The notes under the pieces are model-generated. The model had not been told where the DNA came from and made no database searches. It was given only the letters and a program-made list of their open reading frames with translations. The translations under genes and the position numbers were made by a program. A DNA stretch of 64,000 bases from Microbotryum silenes-acaulis (Eukaryota; Basidiomycota; Microbotryomycetes; Microbotryales; Microbotryaceae). Numbering within the stretch: position 1 is the stretch's first letter; each line of letters begins with the position of its first letter. Positions 1 through 11,341 of this stretch are shown piece by piece. The DNA lies in the NCBI GenBank assembly GCA_003665825.1, contig QPFY01000011.1, positions 1 to 64,000 on the forward strand, written 5' to 3'.

Positions 1-48
1 AACCCTAACCCTAACCCTAACCCTAACCTAACCCTAACCCTAACCCTA
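1..48. repeat. Telomere repeat tract (CCCTAA)n
   Basis: Eight copies of the hexamer CCCTAA (TTAGGG on the other strand) fill the first 48 bases; one unit lacks a C. This is the standard fungal and vertebrate telomere repeat. It runs from the very first base, so the window starts at or very near a chromosome end. The tract joins subtelomeric sequence directly, inside the ~1.53 kb unit just after the point where other copies read GGCAGCAGCGGCAAAGA, with no other spacer. Confidence 0.97.
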
Positions 49-3000
49 GACGAGAGCTTGCATGCTCCTCGACAATGGATCTGTCCCACCGAGTTGAGTT
101 TTGAGGTCGGGGGCGGTTGAGAGGAGATCGAAGTCGAGCAAAGCAGGTCTCGCCGAAAAAGTCTGGATCCTCAATTGGAAAGAGTCGACGATCATTCATC
201 CATGAGAGCTAGACACGGTTTCCAGCGAGTCGAGGCTTAAAGTGTCGAGTTAAGCGCAAGCCGGAATCTGAGACCTGGTGGAGCAAACGAAAGTCAAATA
301 TAAGCAAGAGGACACAGAGTTGCAACACGCGGTGTGGAGGAACGGAAAACCTTCAGTTTAAAGGCACTCACTGACCTTAAAGACGTTTGCTCGTGAATTA
401 AATGCCAAACAAGTTCGTTGACAGCAAGCGCGGGGAGTGCCAGAAGCGAAGCGAGTAGAGACGGAACAACATGCGACACTGATCGCAATCCTTGACCGCA
501 CGACCAGGGTTGCTGACGCGTGTATGCACGTGCATGTCGCAGAGGTGGGATGGTGATCGCACGTATCCAGCTAGTCGAGCGAATCGCCGAGGTCGATTGA
601 GTGCAAAGGATTGTCACCCTCCGACCCCGGATTCGAGGGCCGAGTGGTCCGAAGAAGCCCAAGTCCAGGCTGCATGAATCATCGTGCGCAGCGTAGTACG
701 GTGTTCGAGGAAGAGGTGATGGAGCGAGTGGTTGTTGTGTCGCGAGCTCGAGAGCTTTGCCGGACACTCGATTGGTCGGGGCGATCGACGAGGTAGGAAG
801 TCAGCGTGCAAGTCCGGTCAACTTGAACGGCAAGGAGACGAGCGGGAAGGTGGGTTGTTGAGGTGCCATGGGATGAAACGTAGACGGTCTGGGATGCCTT
901 GACAAGCTGGATGACGAGGGCGGGTGATTGAGCAATTCGCTCGCAGCGGGTCCAAAGCTGCTGGGCGAGCAAGCGTTCCTGGCGGATCTCCAGTGGCAAG
1001 AAGGCCGACACTAGTCGGCGTGCTGGGACCTTGTCGCAAGAGAAACCGAGAGATGATAATGCACGAACTCGGATCTGAACTGTGCGAGTGTGTGACTGAA
1101 TCGATGCAAAGCTCCATTCGAGGGGCGCTCCCATTCCGGGTCGCCCGTGACCGTCAATCTGCAGTGCGCGGTGACACGGCATATCTCGATCTCATCAGCA
1201 AGGAGTGCAAGTCGTAAGCGAGAGCTTAGATCGAAACAGCTCACTGTGGGCGGTCTGAGCGAGTCGTCGGACGTTGAGCAGTTCCGGTCACGATGGCTCA
1301 AGGGAGCACTTGACATAGCCCGGACGTATATGTAGATACCTTCGAGTTCGTCGTCGAGTCGTTCCGATTGGTGATGGTGAGGGTGTTGCAGTTGCAGTTG
1401 CTGAATGGGTTCCGCTTGCCTTAGCCGGTTCCAGGTGACACATCAAGTGCCGGGTCGAGTAAGGTCGAGCCGCATGTACCGAGCAAGTGACGTCTCACCA
1501 TGACAGCAAAGCGTTGCGTCGTCGTGTCTTCGTGCAGTGAAAGAAAGACGAGTCGAGTCGAGTGGTGCGAGAGATCGGCTAATATCGAGTCGTGGGTGGC
1601 GGAGGCAGCAGCGGCAAAGATAAGAGCTTGCACGCTCCTCGACGAGCGATCTATCGCACCGAGTTAAGTCTTGAGGTCAGGGTCGATCGAGAGGAGATCG
1701 AAGTCGAGCAAAGCAAGTTTCGCCGAAAAGGTCTCGATTCTCAATCCGTAAGAGTCGACGCTCATTCATCCATGAGAGCTAGAAACGGTTTCGAGCGAGT
1801 CGGAGTTTAAAGAGTCGAGTTAAGCGCAGGCCGGAATCTGAGACCTGATGGAGCGAAAAAAAGTCGAAGATAAGCAAGAGGGCATAGACTTGCGACACGC
1901 GGTGTGGAGGAAGTGCAGGACTTTCCGTTGAAGGTACGCACTGACCTGAAAGACGTTTGCTCGAGAAGTAAATGCCAAACGAGTTCGTTGACAGCAAGCG
2001 CGGGGAGTGCCAGAAGCGAAGCGAGTAGAGACGGAACAACATGCGACACTGATCGCAATCCTTGACCGCACGACCAGGGTTGCTGACGCGTGTATGCACG
2101 TGCATGTCGCAGAGGTGGGATGGTGATCGCACATATCCAGCCGGTCGAGCGAATCGCCGAGGTCGATTGAGAGTGCGAAGGATCGTCACCGTCCGAAGCC
2201 TGATTCGAGCGCCGAGTGGTCCGGAGAAGCCCGACTCGAGACTTTATGTTTCAACGTGCGCAACGTAGGATGGAGTTCGAGTAAGTTGCAAAGCAATGAG
2301 GAGTGTGCCGTGAAACATCTCGAGAGTTTTGCCGGGAAGTCGATCGGTCGGAGTGATCGACGAGGTTGAAAGCCAGTGTGCAAGGACGGTCGAGATGTTT
2401 GCAACGATGAGTCGGGACCTAGACGGTCTGTGATTTTGGGTGGATGGCTCGACAGCAAGATGAGGGCGCGGGAGGTTGAGTGAATCGCGGCGGGGTCGAG
2501 ACGGGGTGCAAGTGCTTGAGCCGATGAAGGTGTCGGTCTGGACATCGACGAAATCAGTCGAGTCGTGAGATGTTCCGACAACTCCCGAGCTTGCCGCGTC
2601 GATGAGACCCGTTGATTCGATCAAGAAAGAGACGTGAGGGATTGCGTTCGTGTGATGGGTTGACGTTGACGACGCGAGGGAACGATGTGGGGGTGGCGAA
2701 GGGGATCGTCACAAGTCGACAGTGGTGTTCGGTGTGGAGCAACGAGGATCGAGTGATGTGTGCATCCATTCATGACCTCAGGATAGTCGAGCGTCTTGTC
2801 GATGGTGCTGATGCGCAGAGTCTGATCATACAAGTCACTGAGCGGTTCGGTGCGAGGCTCGGATGCCAGCGAGTCGGCCAACGCGCGATCTAAACTAGAG
2901 TGATAAGCAGCAAAGAAAACATGAGGTGAGCAAATGTGATGACCGCTGGATACTATCTGAGTGAAGTTCTCACCACAGTCATTGCCCGAGTAGCGAGTGG

Positions 3001-3520
3001 GCGTTCGGGGTGATCGAGGCGGTGCGCTGACCGGGCATGTGTCCGACTGAGAACGCTCAAGCGATGCATCGACGTAAGCTAGCACGCTGCTGGAAGTAAT
3101 CACGCCCTCTCAGGTGGAGGTGTAAGTCGTATCGTGCCAAAGATGATGATGTTGGCGTCGTTGGTAGTTGTGTTGTGCGACGTCGCACCGTGCGAGTGGT
3201 GCGAGTGAGTGGGGAGAGGGAAAGGGGCGTTGGCGCGCGCGAACGTCAAGTCGAGCCTATCAGCTCACCGCGCGAGATTCCGAAGCTCGGCGCACTCGGC
3301 CGTGTGATCGAACTCCGATTTGCTCTCAAGTCCAGTCGACTTATAAAGACGTCTATCTTTCTGAAACTCTAAAAGAGATGTGAGGAACTTCAAGGCTAGA
3401 GAGAGCGAGTACCTCCGAGGTCAGCGCGTGGGTCTTTCGCCGAGTGAGTCGGCCGGCGTCCGGCATGGCGCAGAGGTCGATTGGTCCAAGTCACTGAGCA
3501 CGCTTGTACCGTTGTCAATC
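49..3520. repeat. Subtelomeric repeat block 1 (one ~1.53 kb unit plus tail)
   Basis: This is diverged repetitive DNA. The head of the unit, GGCAGCAGCGGCAAAGA followed by GAGCTTGCA, recurs near 1,600, 5,215, 6,735, 8,275, 21,525, 25,420 and 26,940, giving a period of about 1.52-1.56 kb inside tandem blocks. Here one unit (49-1,590) is followed by a unit whose end is replaced by a ~1.9 kb tail (1,591-3,520). The segment 2,936-3,082 is repeated almost exactly at 9,626-9,772. Open frames on both strands change between copies and lack consistent starts or splice sites, so I see no gene here. Confidence 0.85.
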
Positions 3521-5190
3521 CTTTACTCAAAGGCTGTTCTTGAAATGTAGACGAGCTGTGTCTGAAGATTGAGGGAAAGGCAGCATATTCGGGAGCAGAT
3601 CTTTGATCCGATTACGGGCGAGATCACTGTCGCGCGATGATACTGGTAGACGACTCGGAGGCTTAAGAGTCACGCCGGGCGTGTCCAGGAAGCGCATCTC
3701 AGTATCTCGCAGACCGCAATGCTGGAAATGTATGAAGAGATGAATCAAGCCCTCAAGTGATAGCTGGCGTGAGCACAAAACGAGAGTAGGTTTTCCCCAA
3801 CAGATCGTTGGTGAAAACTTGATGCGGTCCGTCGGCACTTCGAAGTTCGTCTGCGGACAAGTTTTCGACGATGATCGCAATGCTCTGTAAGGTCGCTCGA
3901 CGAGTCTTTTTTGGTGAAGCGCATTCGGTTGAATAGTACCGGGATATGGTGTTTGGGCGAAGAAGTTCGTTCAGTTAGCGCTGTCTGCGAAAAGGCTCGA
4001 TTGTCGGCGAGCCGAGAGACCAGTTACGACTACTAATCGACTCATTCTCGCAGGCCCATCCTGCAGATAGATGTTTCTCACTCTCAGAACACTCGATTAC
4101 ACGAAAAACACTTGTCGATACGCGTGCCGGGCTAGATTGCGATGTCGATGCAGTATTATCATCGGGACCGTTCTCCAAGATCGAACAGCGAAAGCGATGC
4201 CGCAGCACACATGATCTAGGTCACCTGGTCCTTCCGAACGGATCATCGCTGCAAGCCATATCCCACGCATTGAGGCATGTTTCAAGCTACATGAGTACGT
4301 TTTAGAGATCTATTACATGGTGCTCACTGTGTTGAAATCAATATCGAGTGCTGATTTGGAGTTGAAAAGTCGCGCAAGGACTCGGAGGTCGGCTCTCGAT
4401 CGCGCGAGCTCCGAGCCCGCTCCTATCCTCTTCGCGGCTCGATCGGATAGTGCTTCTTCGAAAGGCTCCTCAAAGAACTATCATCGTTGAATATCTTCAC
4501 TCTGATGGCGAAGTCTGCGGTGTCACGGCATACTTGTAGTTGTGATCGTCCCTGAGGGATGCAGCTGAGGTTACAGAGGTTCGACTTTGCGGGAAATCCG
4601 TGGCACGATCCGCTGTCGAATGACGACAAACGGCTGCAAGCAGCTCGTCGTGGCACTTGTTCACTTGCTAAACGGAAAGACGCTATAGTAAAAGGCTAGG
4701 CATACGATTGCAACCGACACTGAGGGCACCATGGCATATCAGCTGCTCGGTCAGCCCGAGCGAGGAGTATGATCGGTCCAGTAAATCCATAGATCACTGC
4801 AACGTAATTATGATTGCGTTCAGCAGTTTTTATTCCAGCGCTCATGTTATATTTGATACAAAGAGCATTCCATTGAGGTTGTTTGCGCAAGAGAACCACG
4901 TCGAAAGCCGCCAAGAATGGGTCAAGCCGTTCTAAAGCTTCTCAGACACGCACATATGAGCTCAAAGACCAACTGGTATTGCGGGAGCACATGCTCCAAC
5001 AATCGTACCTCAAAATGCAGGGAAAGAAGTGACAGGGGGAAAGGTCGCTCGAGCAATTGGGCAGAGAGCCAAGGTGGTCCCTCGTTCTCGATCTCAAGCC
5101 GAGCGGGGGCGGGGCAGAAGAGTACCCAGAGGGGTTGGCCGCAGGGCGGAAGGTTACCCAGAGGTTCGGAAGCCTTATCGCAAAGATCGT
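3521..5190. repeat. Subtelomeric spacer module, no gene
   Basis: This gene-free stretch resembles the outer parts of both palindrome arms (about 33,080-34,830 and its mirror image around 50,060-51,830). Shared landmarks are GTGCGGTGCTAAATTG-like sequence and text near AACACTCGATTACACG. Parts also resemble 10,620-10,930 and 23,520-24,070. The module therefore follows the tail of a subtelomeric block in several places and looks like a regular member of the chromosome-end architecture. No open frame shows a recognisable domain. Confidence 0.65.
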
Positions 5191-8100
5191 CGGCGAATGT
5201 CGAGTCTTGGGTGGCGAAGGCAGCAGCGGCGTTGATGAGAGCTTGCACGCTCCTCAACGGGTGATCCGTCGCACCGACTCCGAGTTGAGTTTTGAGGTCG
5301 GGGGCGATGGAGAGGAGATCGAGGCCGAACAAAGCAACTTCGCCAGAAAAGTCTGAACGCTCATTCATCTGTGAGAGCTAGAAACGGTTTCGAGCAAGCC
5401 GAGTTGAGCGCAGGCGGAAACCTGAGACCTGGTGGAGCGAATGAAGCGTTAGAAAGGAGCAAGAGTGCGCATAGTTGCAACACGAGGCGTGAAGGAAGAA
5501 CAGCCTTCAGGTTGAAGGTACCCACTGACCTTTCGGACGTTGGCTTGCCAAGCCAATGCCAAACGAGTCCCTCGACACCAAGCAAGGTGAATGCATGACG
5601 AAGCGAAGCGAGAGGAATGGAACACCGTGGGTCGCTGAGCGCAGTCCGTGACCGCAGGTCCAGGGTTGCTAAAGCATGTACGAACGTGCAATTCGCAGAG
5701 GTGGGATAGTGATCGCACGCATCAAGCTGGTCGAGCAAATCGCCGAGGTCAATTGAGAGTGCGAGGGATCGTCACGGTGCGAAGCCTGATTCGAGCGCCG
5801 AGTGGTCCGGAGAAGCCCGAGTCCTGACTGTATGGCTCACCGTGCACAACGGAGGATGGTCTTCGAGGAAGAGGTGAAGGAACGAGGTGGCGTGCTGTGG
5901 CAAATCTCGAGGGCTTTGCCGGAAAGTCGATAAGTGCGATCGACGAGGTGGAAAATCAGTGTGCAAGTCTGGTCAACTTGAACGGCAAGGAGACGAGCGG
6001 GAATGTGGGATGTTGAGGTGCAATGAGGTGAAACGTAGACGCTCTGTGATTTCGGACGGATGACTCGACGAACTGGATCACGAGGGCGGGCAGGTGAGTG
6101 ATTCGCGGGGCAGCCGACACGGGGTTATACTGCTTGAGGCAATGCGGATCTCCCATCTCGACGCAATCGTGTTCGAGACTCGTCGTGAGAAGTATCGAGG
6201 AAGGGTGATTTGCAACTCGAATGTAGGGCGTGCGAGGGAAGCTCCATTCGAGTGAGCGCTCCCATTCCGGGTCTTCCGTGATCAACGATCTGCAGTGCGC
6301 GGTGACACGGCATATCTTGGTCTCATCAGCAAGGAGGGCCAGTCGCAAGCCAGAGCTCAGATCGAAACAGCTCATGGTCGGCGGTCTGAGCGAGTCGTCC
6401 GAGGTCGAGCAATTCCGGTCGCGATGGCTCAAGTGAGCAATCGACATAGCCCGGACGTATATGTAGATACCTTCGAGTTCGTCGTCGAGTCGTTCCGATT
6501 GATGATCGTGAGGGTGTTGCAGTTGCTGAATGGGTTATATGCTTGCCTCAGCCGCCTCCGCGTAACACGTCAAGTGCCGGGTCGAGCAAGGTCGAGCCGC
6601 ATGAACCGAGCAAGTGACCTTCCACCATAACGGCAACGCGTTGCGTCGTCGTGTCTTCGTGCAGTGAGAGAAAAGACGAGTCGAGTCGAGTGGTGCGAGG
6701 GATCGGCGAATATCGAGTCTTGGGTGGCCGAGGCAGCAGCGGCAAAGATACGAGCTTCCACCGTCCTCAACGAGCGATCTATCGCACTGAGTTTGAGGTC
6801 AGGGCCGATTGAGAGGAGATCAAAGTCGAGCAGAGCAAGTCCCGCCGAAAACGACTGGAACCTCAATTGGAAAGAGTCGATGACCATTCTTCCGGGAGAC
6901 GGACTGAAAACGGTTGCAAGCGGTTCGGAGTCCAAAGAGTCGAGTTGAGCGCAGGCGAGAAACTAAGGCCCGGTGGAGCGAATCAACCGTCAAACATGAG
7001 CGATAGTGCACACACTTGCAACACGAGGTGTGGAGGGAGGAAAGCACTTCAGGTTGAAGGCATGCACGGACCTTGCGGACGTACGCGCGCTCAATGACCG
7101 CCAAACGACTTGGTCGACACATGCGAGGTGAGTGCATGAACAAGCGAGGCGAAAGGGAAGGAGCACTGTGCGTCGCTGAGCGCAGTCCACGACCGAATGA
7201 CCAGGGACTTTACGATCGTGCATGTCGCAGAGGTGGGATGTTGATCGCACATATCCAGCTGGTCGAGCGAATCGCCGAGGTCGATTGAGACTGCGACGGA
7301 TCGTCACCGGATTCGAGCGCCGAGTGGCCTGAGGACGCGAGTCCTGGCTGTACGGATCAACGTGCGCAACGTAGGACGGTGCTCGAGTAAGATTTGAACG
7401 GATGAGGAGGCGTTCCGTGGGGAATCTTGACAGCTTTGCCAGCAAGTCGATTGGTCGGTGCGATCGACGAGGTAGGAAGCCAGCGTGCAAGTCCGGTCAA
7501 CTTGAACGGCAAGGAGAGCGGGAATGTGGGATGTTGAGGTGCCATGGGGTGAAAAGTAGACGATCTGGGATGCCTTGACAAGCTGGATGACGAAGGCGGG
7601 CGATTGAGCAATTCGTTCGCAGCGGCTCGAAAGCTGCTGGGCGAGACAGGATCCCCGGCGAGTCTCCGTGTCGAGAAGGCCGAAACTAGTCTGCGTGCTG
7701 GGACTTTGTCGCAAGAGAAACCGAGAGATGGTAATGCATTAACACGGATGTGGGCCGTGCGAGCGTGTGAGCGAATCGGTGCGAAGCTCCATTCGAGGGA
7801 GCGCTCCCATTCCAGGTCTTCCGTGACCGTCAATCTGCAGTGCGCGGTGACACGGCATATCTCGATCTCATCAGCAAGGAGTGCAAGTCGTAAGCGAGAG
7901 CTTAAATCGAAACAGCTCACTGTCGGCGGTCTGAGCGAGTCGTCCGAGGTCGAGCAGTTCCGGTCGCGATGGCTCAAGTGAGCAATCGACATAGCCCGGA
8001 CGCAACTGTAGCTACCTTCGAGCTCGTTATCGAGTCGTTCCGATTGATGATCGTGAGGGTGTTACAGTTGCTGAATGGGTTATATGCTTGCCTCAGCCGC

Positions 8101-10130
8101 CTCCGCGTAACACGTCAAGTGCCGGGTCGAGCAAGGTCGAGCCGCATGAACCGAGCAAGTGACCTTCCACCATAACGGCAACGCGTTGCGTCGTCGTGTC
8201 TTCGTGCAGTGAGAGAAAAGACGAGTCGAGTCGAGTGGTGCGATAGGTCGGCTAATATCGAGTCGTGGGTGGCGGAGGCAGCAGCGGCAAAGATAAGAGC
8301 TTGCACGCTCTTTGACGAGCGATCTATTGCACCGAGTTGAGTTTTGAGGTCAGGGTCGATCGAGAGGAGGTCGAGGTCGAGCAAAGCAAGTTTTGCCGAA
8401 AAGGTCTCGATTCTCAATCCGAAAGAGTCGACGCTCATTCATCCATGAGAGCTAGAAACGGTTTCGAGCGAGTCGCAGTTTAAAGAGTCGACTTAAGCGC
8501 AGGCCGGAGTCTGAGACCTGGTGGAGCGAAAGAAAAGTCAAACATAAGCAAGAGTGCACAAACTTTCAACACGAGGTGTGAAAAGAGGTAAGAACTTCAG
8601 GTTGAAGGGCCGCACTGACCTTTCGGATGTTTGCTCGCTTTGTGACTGCCAAACGAGTTCGTCGACACCCAGCGAGGTGAGTGCAAGAAGCGAAACGAGA
8701 GGAGATGGAGCGCCATGCGACGCCGATTGCAGTCCATGACCGCATGACCAGGGTTGCTGAAGCGGGTACGAACGTGGAACTTGCAGAGGTGGGATGGTGA
8801 TCGCCCGTTTCAAGCTGGTCAGGCGAATCGCCGAGATCGACTGTGAGCGCGCAGGATCGTCACGGTCCAACGCCAAAACCGAGCGCTGAATGGGGTGGAG
8901 AAGGCCAAGTCGTGACTGTATGGTTCAACGTGGGAAACGTAAGATGTGGTTTGAGTAGACTGTGAACCGATGAGGCATTACGCGGCAAACATCGAGAGTG
9001 TCGCAGGAACGTTGATTGGATGGTGCCATCGACGAGGTTGAAAGCCAGCGTGCAAGGTCGATCGAGTTGAATGGTGTCCAGGGCGAGCGGGAATGTGGAT
9101 ATTTAGCACGAGATGTTGAGGCGTAGTGGCTTTGAACGGATGACTCGACGAGCTGGATGAGAGCGCGGGAGATTGAGTGATTCGCGGCGCGGTCGAGACA
9201 GGTGAAGGTGCTCGAGCCAATGAACGTCTCGGACTGCACATCGACGAAATCAGTCGGGTCGTGCAACAAATGTTGGGACAAATCCCGAGCTTGCCGCGTC
9301 GATGATTCTCTTCGATTCGATTAAGATAAAGATGTGAGGGATTGCGTTCGTGTGATCGGTTGACGTTACGATGTGGGGGTGGCGGAGGAGATCGGCACAG
9401 GTCGACAGTGGTGTTCGAGATGGGGCGACGAGGACCAAGTGATGTGTGCATCGATGCGAGACCTCAAGAAGGCTGATCATGTCTTCGATGGTGCTGATGA
9501 CAGATGCGCAGACTATGGTCCTACAAGTCACAGAGTAGTATGGTGCCAGGCTCGGATGCCAGCGAGTCGGCCAACGCGCGATCTGAACTAGAGTGATAAG
9601 CAGCAAAGAAAACATGAGGTGAGCAAATGTGATGACCGCTGGATACTATCTGAGTGAAGTTCTCACCACAGTCATTGCCCGAGTAGCGAGTGGGCGTTCG
9701 GGGTGATCGAGGCGGTGCGCTGACCGGGCATGTGTCCGACTGAGAACGCTCAAGCGATGCATCGACGTAAGCTTGGACGCTACTGAAAGTGACCACTCCC
9801 TCTCAGGGTGCAGTTTCAGTTGTACGGTGGCAATGTTGGACAGGTCGTTAATCTTGTTGTGCGACGTCGCACCGGGCCCGCCTCAGTCGGGTTGAGGTGA
9901 CACGTCGAGCTGTAGGTGAGAGAGATCGAGTTGCATCTTGCGGATTGAATGGCGCATGTGACGATGGGAAAGCATGTGACGTCGAGGTGTGGCGTGGTGC
10001 GATCAGTGCCGAGTCGAGTCGAGTCAAGGGTTGCGAGTGAGAAGTGAGTGGGGAGAGGGAAAGGAGCGTTGGCGCGCGCGAACCTGAAGCCGAGCCAATC
10101 AGCTGATTGAGCACGCGAGATCCCAAAGCG
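5191..10130. repeat. Subtelomeric repeat block 2 (two ~1.53 kb units plus tail)
   Basis: Unit heads lie near 5,215, 6,735 and 8,275, spaced 1,520 and 1,540 bp. The third copy ends in the same tail as block 1, including the stretch GGGGAGAGGGAAAGG followed by GCGTTGGCGCGCGCGAAC near 10,050-10,082. Many overlapping minus-strand frames repeat similar peptides from copy to copy, because the DNA repeats. No start codon, splice site or domain is conserved, so I annotate repeat only. Confidence 0.85.
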
Positions 10131-11190
10131 ATGTACCTAAAACCGCTGTTTTTGACTGGATTGCGGCCCTGTGGTGAATGTACCAGCATACTGTTGAGTC
10201 TGTCCAAGCCGCCTGTAGTATCGTTGTCCCGGTGAGACGTCATGGACGAGCATTTCTGCATTTTCTTGACCATTAAAATCGAGCTACTACAGTCCGAGTA
10301 CGATTTTTGTCGAGTTTCTCCGTGATGCTGAGCGGTTTGTGTAGTATTGACAAACGAGTGGGCAAGCATGACACTCCTTCTACAGAGCCGGCAAGAAGAG
10401 ACCTCTTCGATCTGACCTGCACACAAACCACTGCAAGTCTACCGCCCCACGCCGCGCCGCCAGCCCGACGATCTCCGACGATTTCCGACGATTTCCGAAT
10501 GGGAATCTCGTTTCGGATCCGATCTCGGTTCAGCGCTCTGGCCTCAGGGTTGCTCGGTGCATGAAGTTCCACGCTGTACTCCCAACTCTCAGTGCCCGGG
10601 AGTTTCATGCTGCACTGCGACTATCTCTTGCAGACCGCAATGCTGTGATAGCGATTGGGCTTTTAAATGGTATCAAATGGCGGGAAACCTGATTGAGAGT
10701 AGGTTCCTTCCGTTAGATTGTCGGTGAAAACTTAGAAGATCCGGCGGTCGAGATTTCGAGTCCTCTGCAGACAAGTTCGGACATGTTCAACAATGATTGC
10801 AGTGCTCTGTGGATTTGATCTGACGACTCTTGGTCGGTGAAAAGGTCTTCGTTTGAAATAGTACAGGGATATGGTGATGGTGCCCAGAGAAACTTGGCCG
10901 CGTTAGCACTGTCGGCGAAAACACTCGATCGTCCGACGTTCATGGCTTTCTAGTACTATACATGGCCTTTGACTTGCAAAATCACCACTCGAGGATGATC
11001 TCTAGAAATTCTTTGATGTAATGATGTATAAACAAGATTTAATTCATACAGCCACTTGTCTCTCGTCACAGACCATGTCGGAGCGAGCGAAGCGGCGTGG
11101 GTCGGATGACAGTGTGCGAACATCTCCCAGCCATGTCCGTACCGCAGACCGCCGTGTCCGCAACCGCGACCGACAAGTGGATAGGTGAGG
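10131..11190. other. Intergenic junction with left copy of a ~480 bp direct repeat
   Basis: No gene is seen. From about 10,700 to 11,179 the sequence matches 23,830-24,317 in the same orientation, nearly identically from 10,925 onward. The match stops abruptly inside CGACAAGTGGA. Two degenerate copies of the island's 24-bp dyad motif lie at 10,557-10,579 and 10,592-10,615. A short run of GACGATTTCC repeats sits at 10,468-10,500. The repeat brackets 11,180-24,317, which holds the divergent gene pair, so it may mark a duplication or insertion boundary. Confidence 0.7.
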
Positions 11191-11210
11191 CCCACCCCTA
11201 TACGAAAGGT

Positions 11211-11317
11211 GCTCGCGTGAGCCCCTTTGCAAGGGTCAGCCTCAAGCGCGTGGAGAGCTGGCGGGCAACTGGTGAGGGGATTTGGCATTTGGTATTTGGA
11301 AAGTGTCCATATAAAAA
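11211..11317 (+). repeat. Flank repeat of the dyad-array module, left copy
   Basis: A diverged copy of a sequence also found at 24,784-24,858 and 29,034-29,106. The order in each copy is GCTCGCG(C/T)GAGC, then CTTTGCAAG, then TGGTATTTG, then CCATATA. In the other two copies the CCATATATA stretch lies immediately before an array of palindromic repeats. Here it lies just beyond the 3' end of the minus-strand gene. It could be a promoter-like or terminal element; the A/T-rich CCATATA is TATA-like but no transcript is known. Confidence 0.55.
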
Positions 11318-11341
11318 GGAACTGGTTACAGGCCTGCTTGA

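Noticed and set aside
49..10130. Dozens of 60-210-codon open frames on both strands with recurring peptides
   Set aside because: They recur because the DNA repeats. Starts are mostly not ATG, frames shift between copies, and no domain or splice pattern is conserved.
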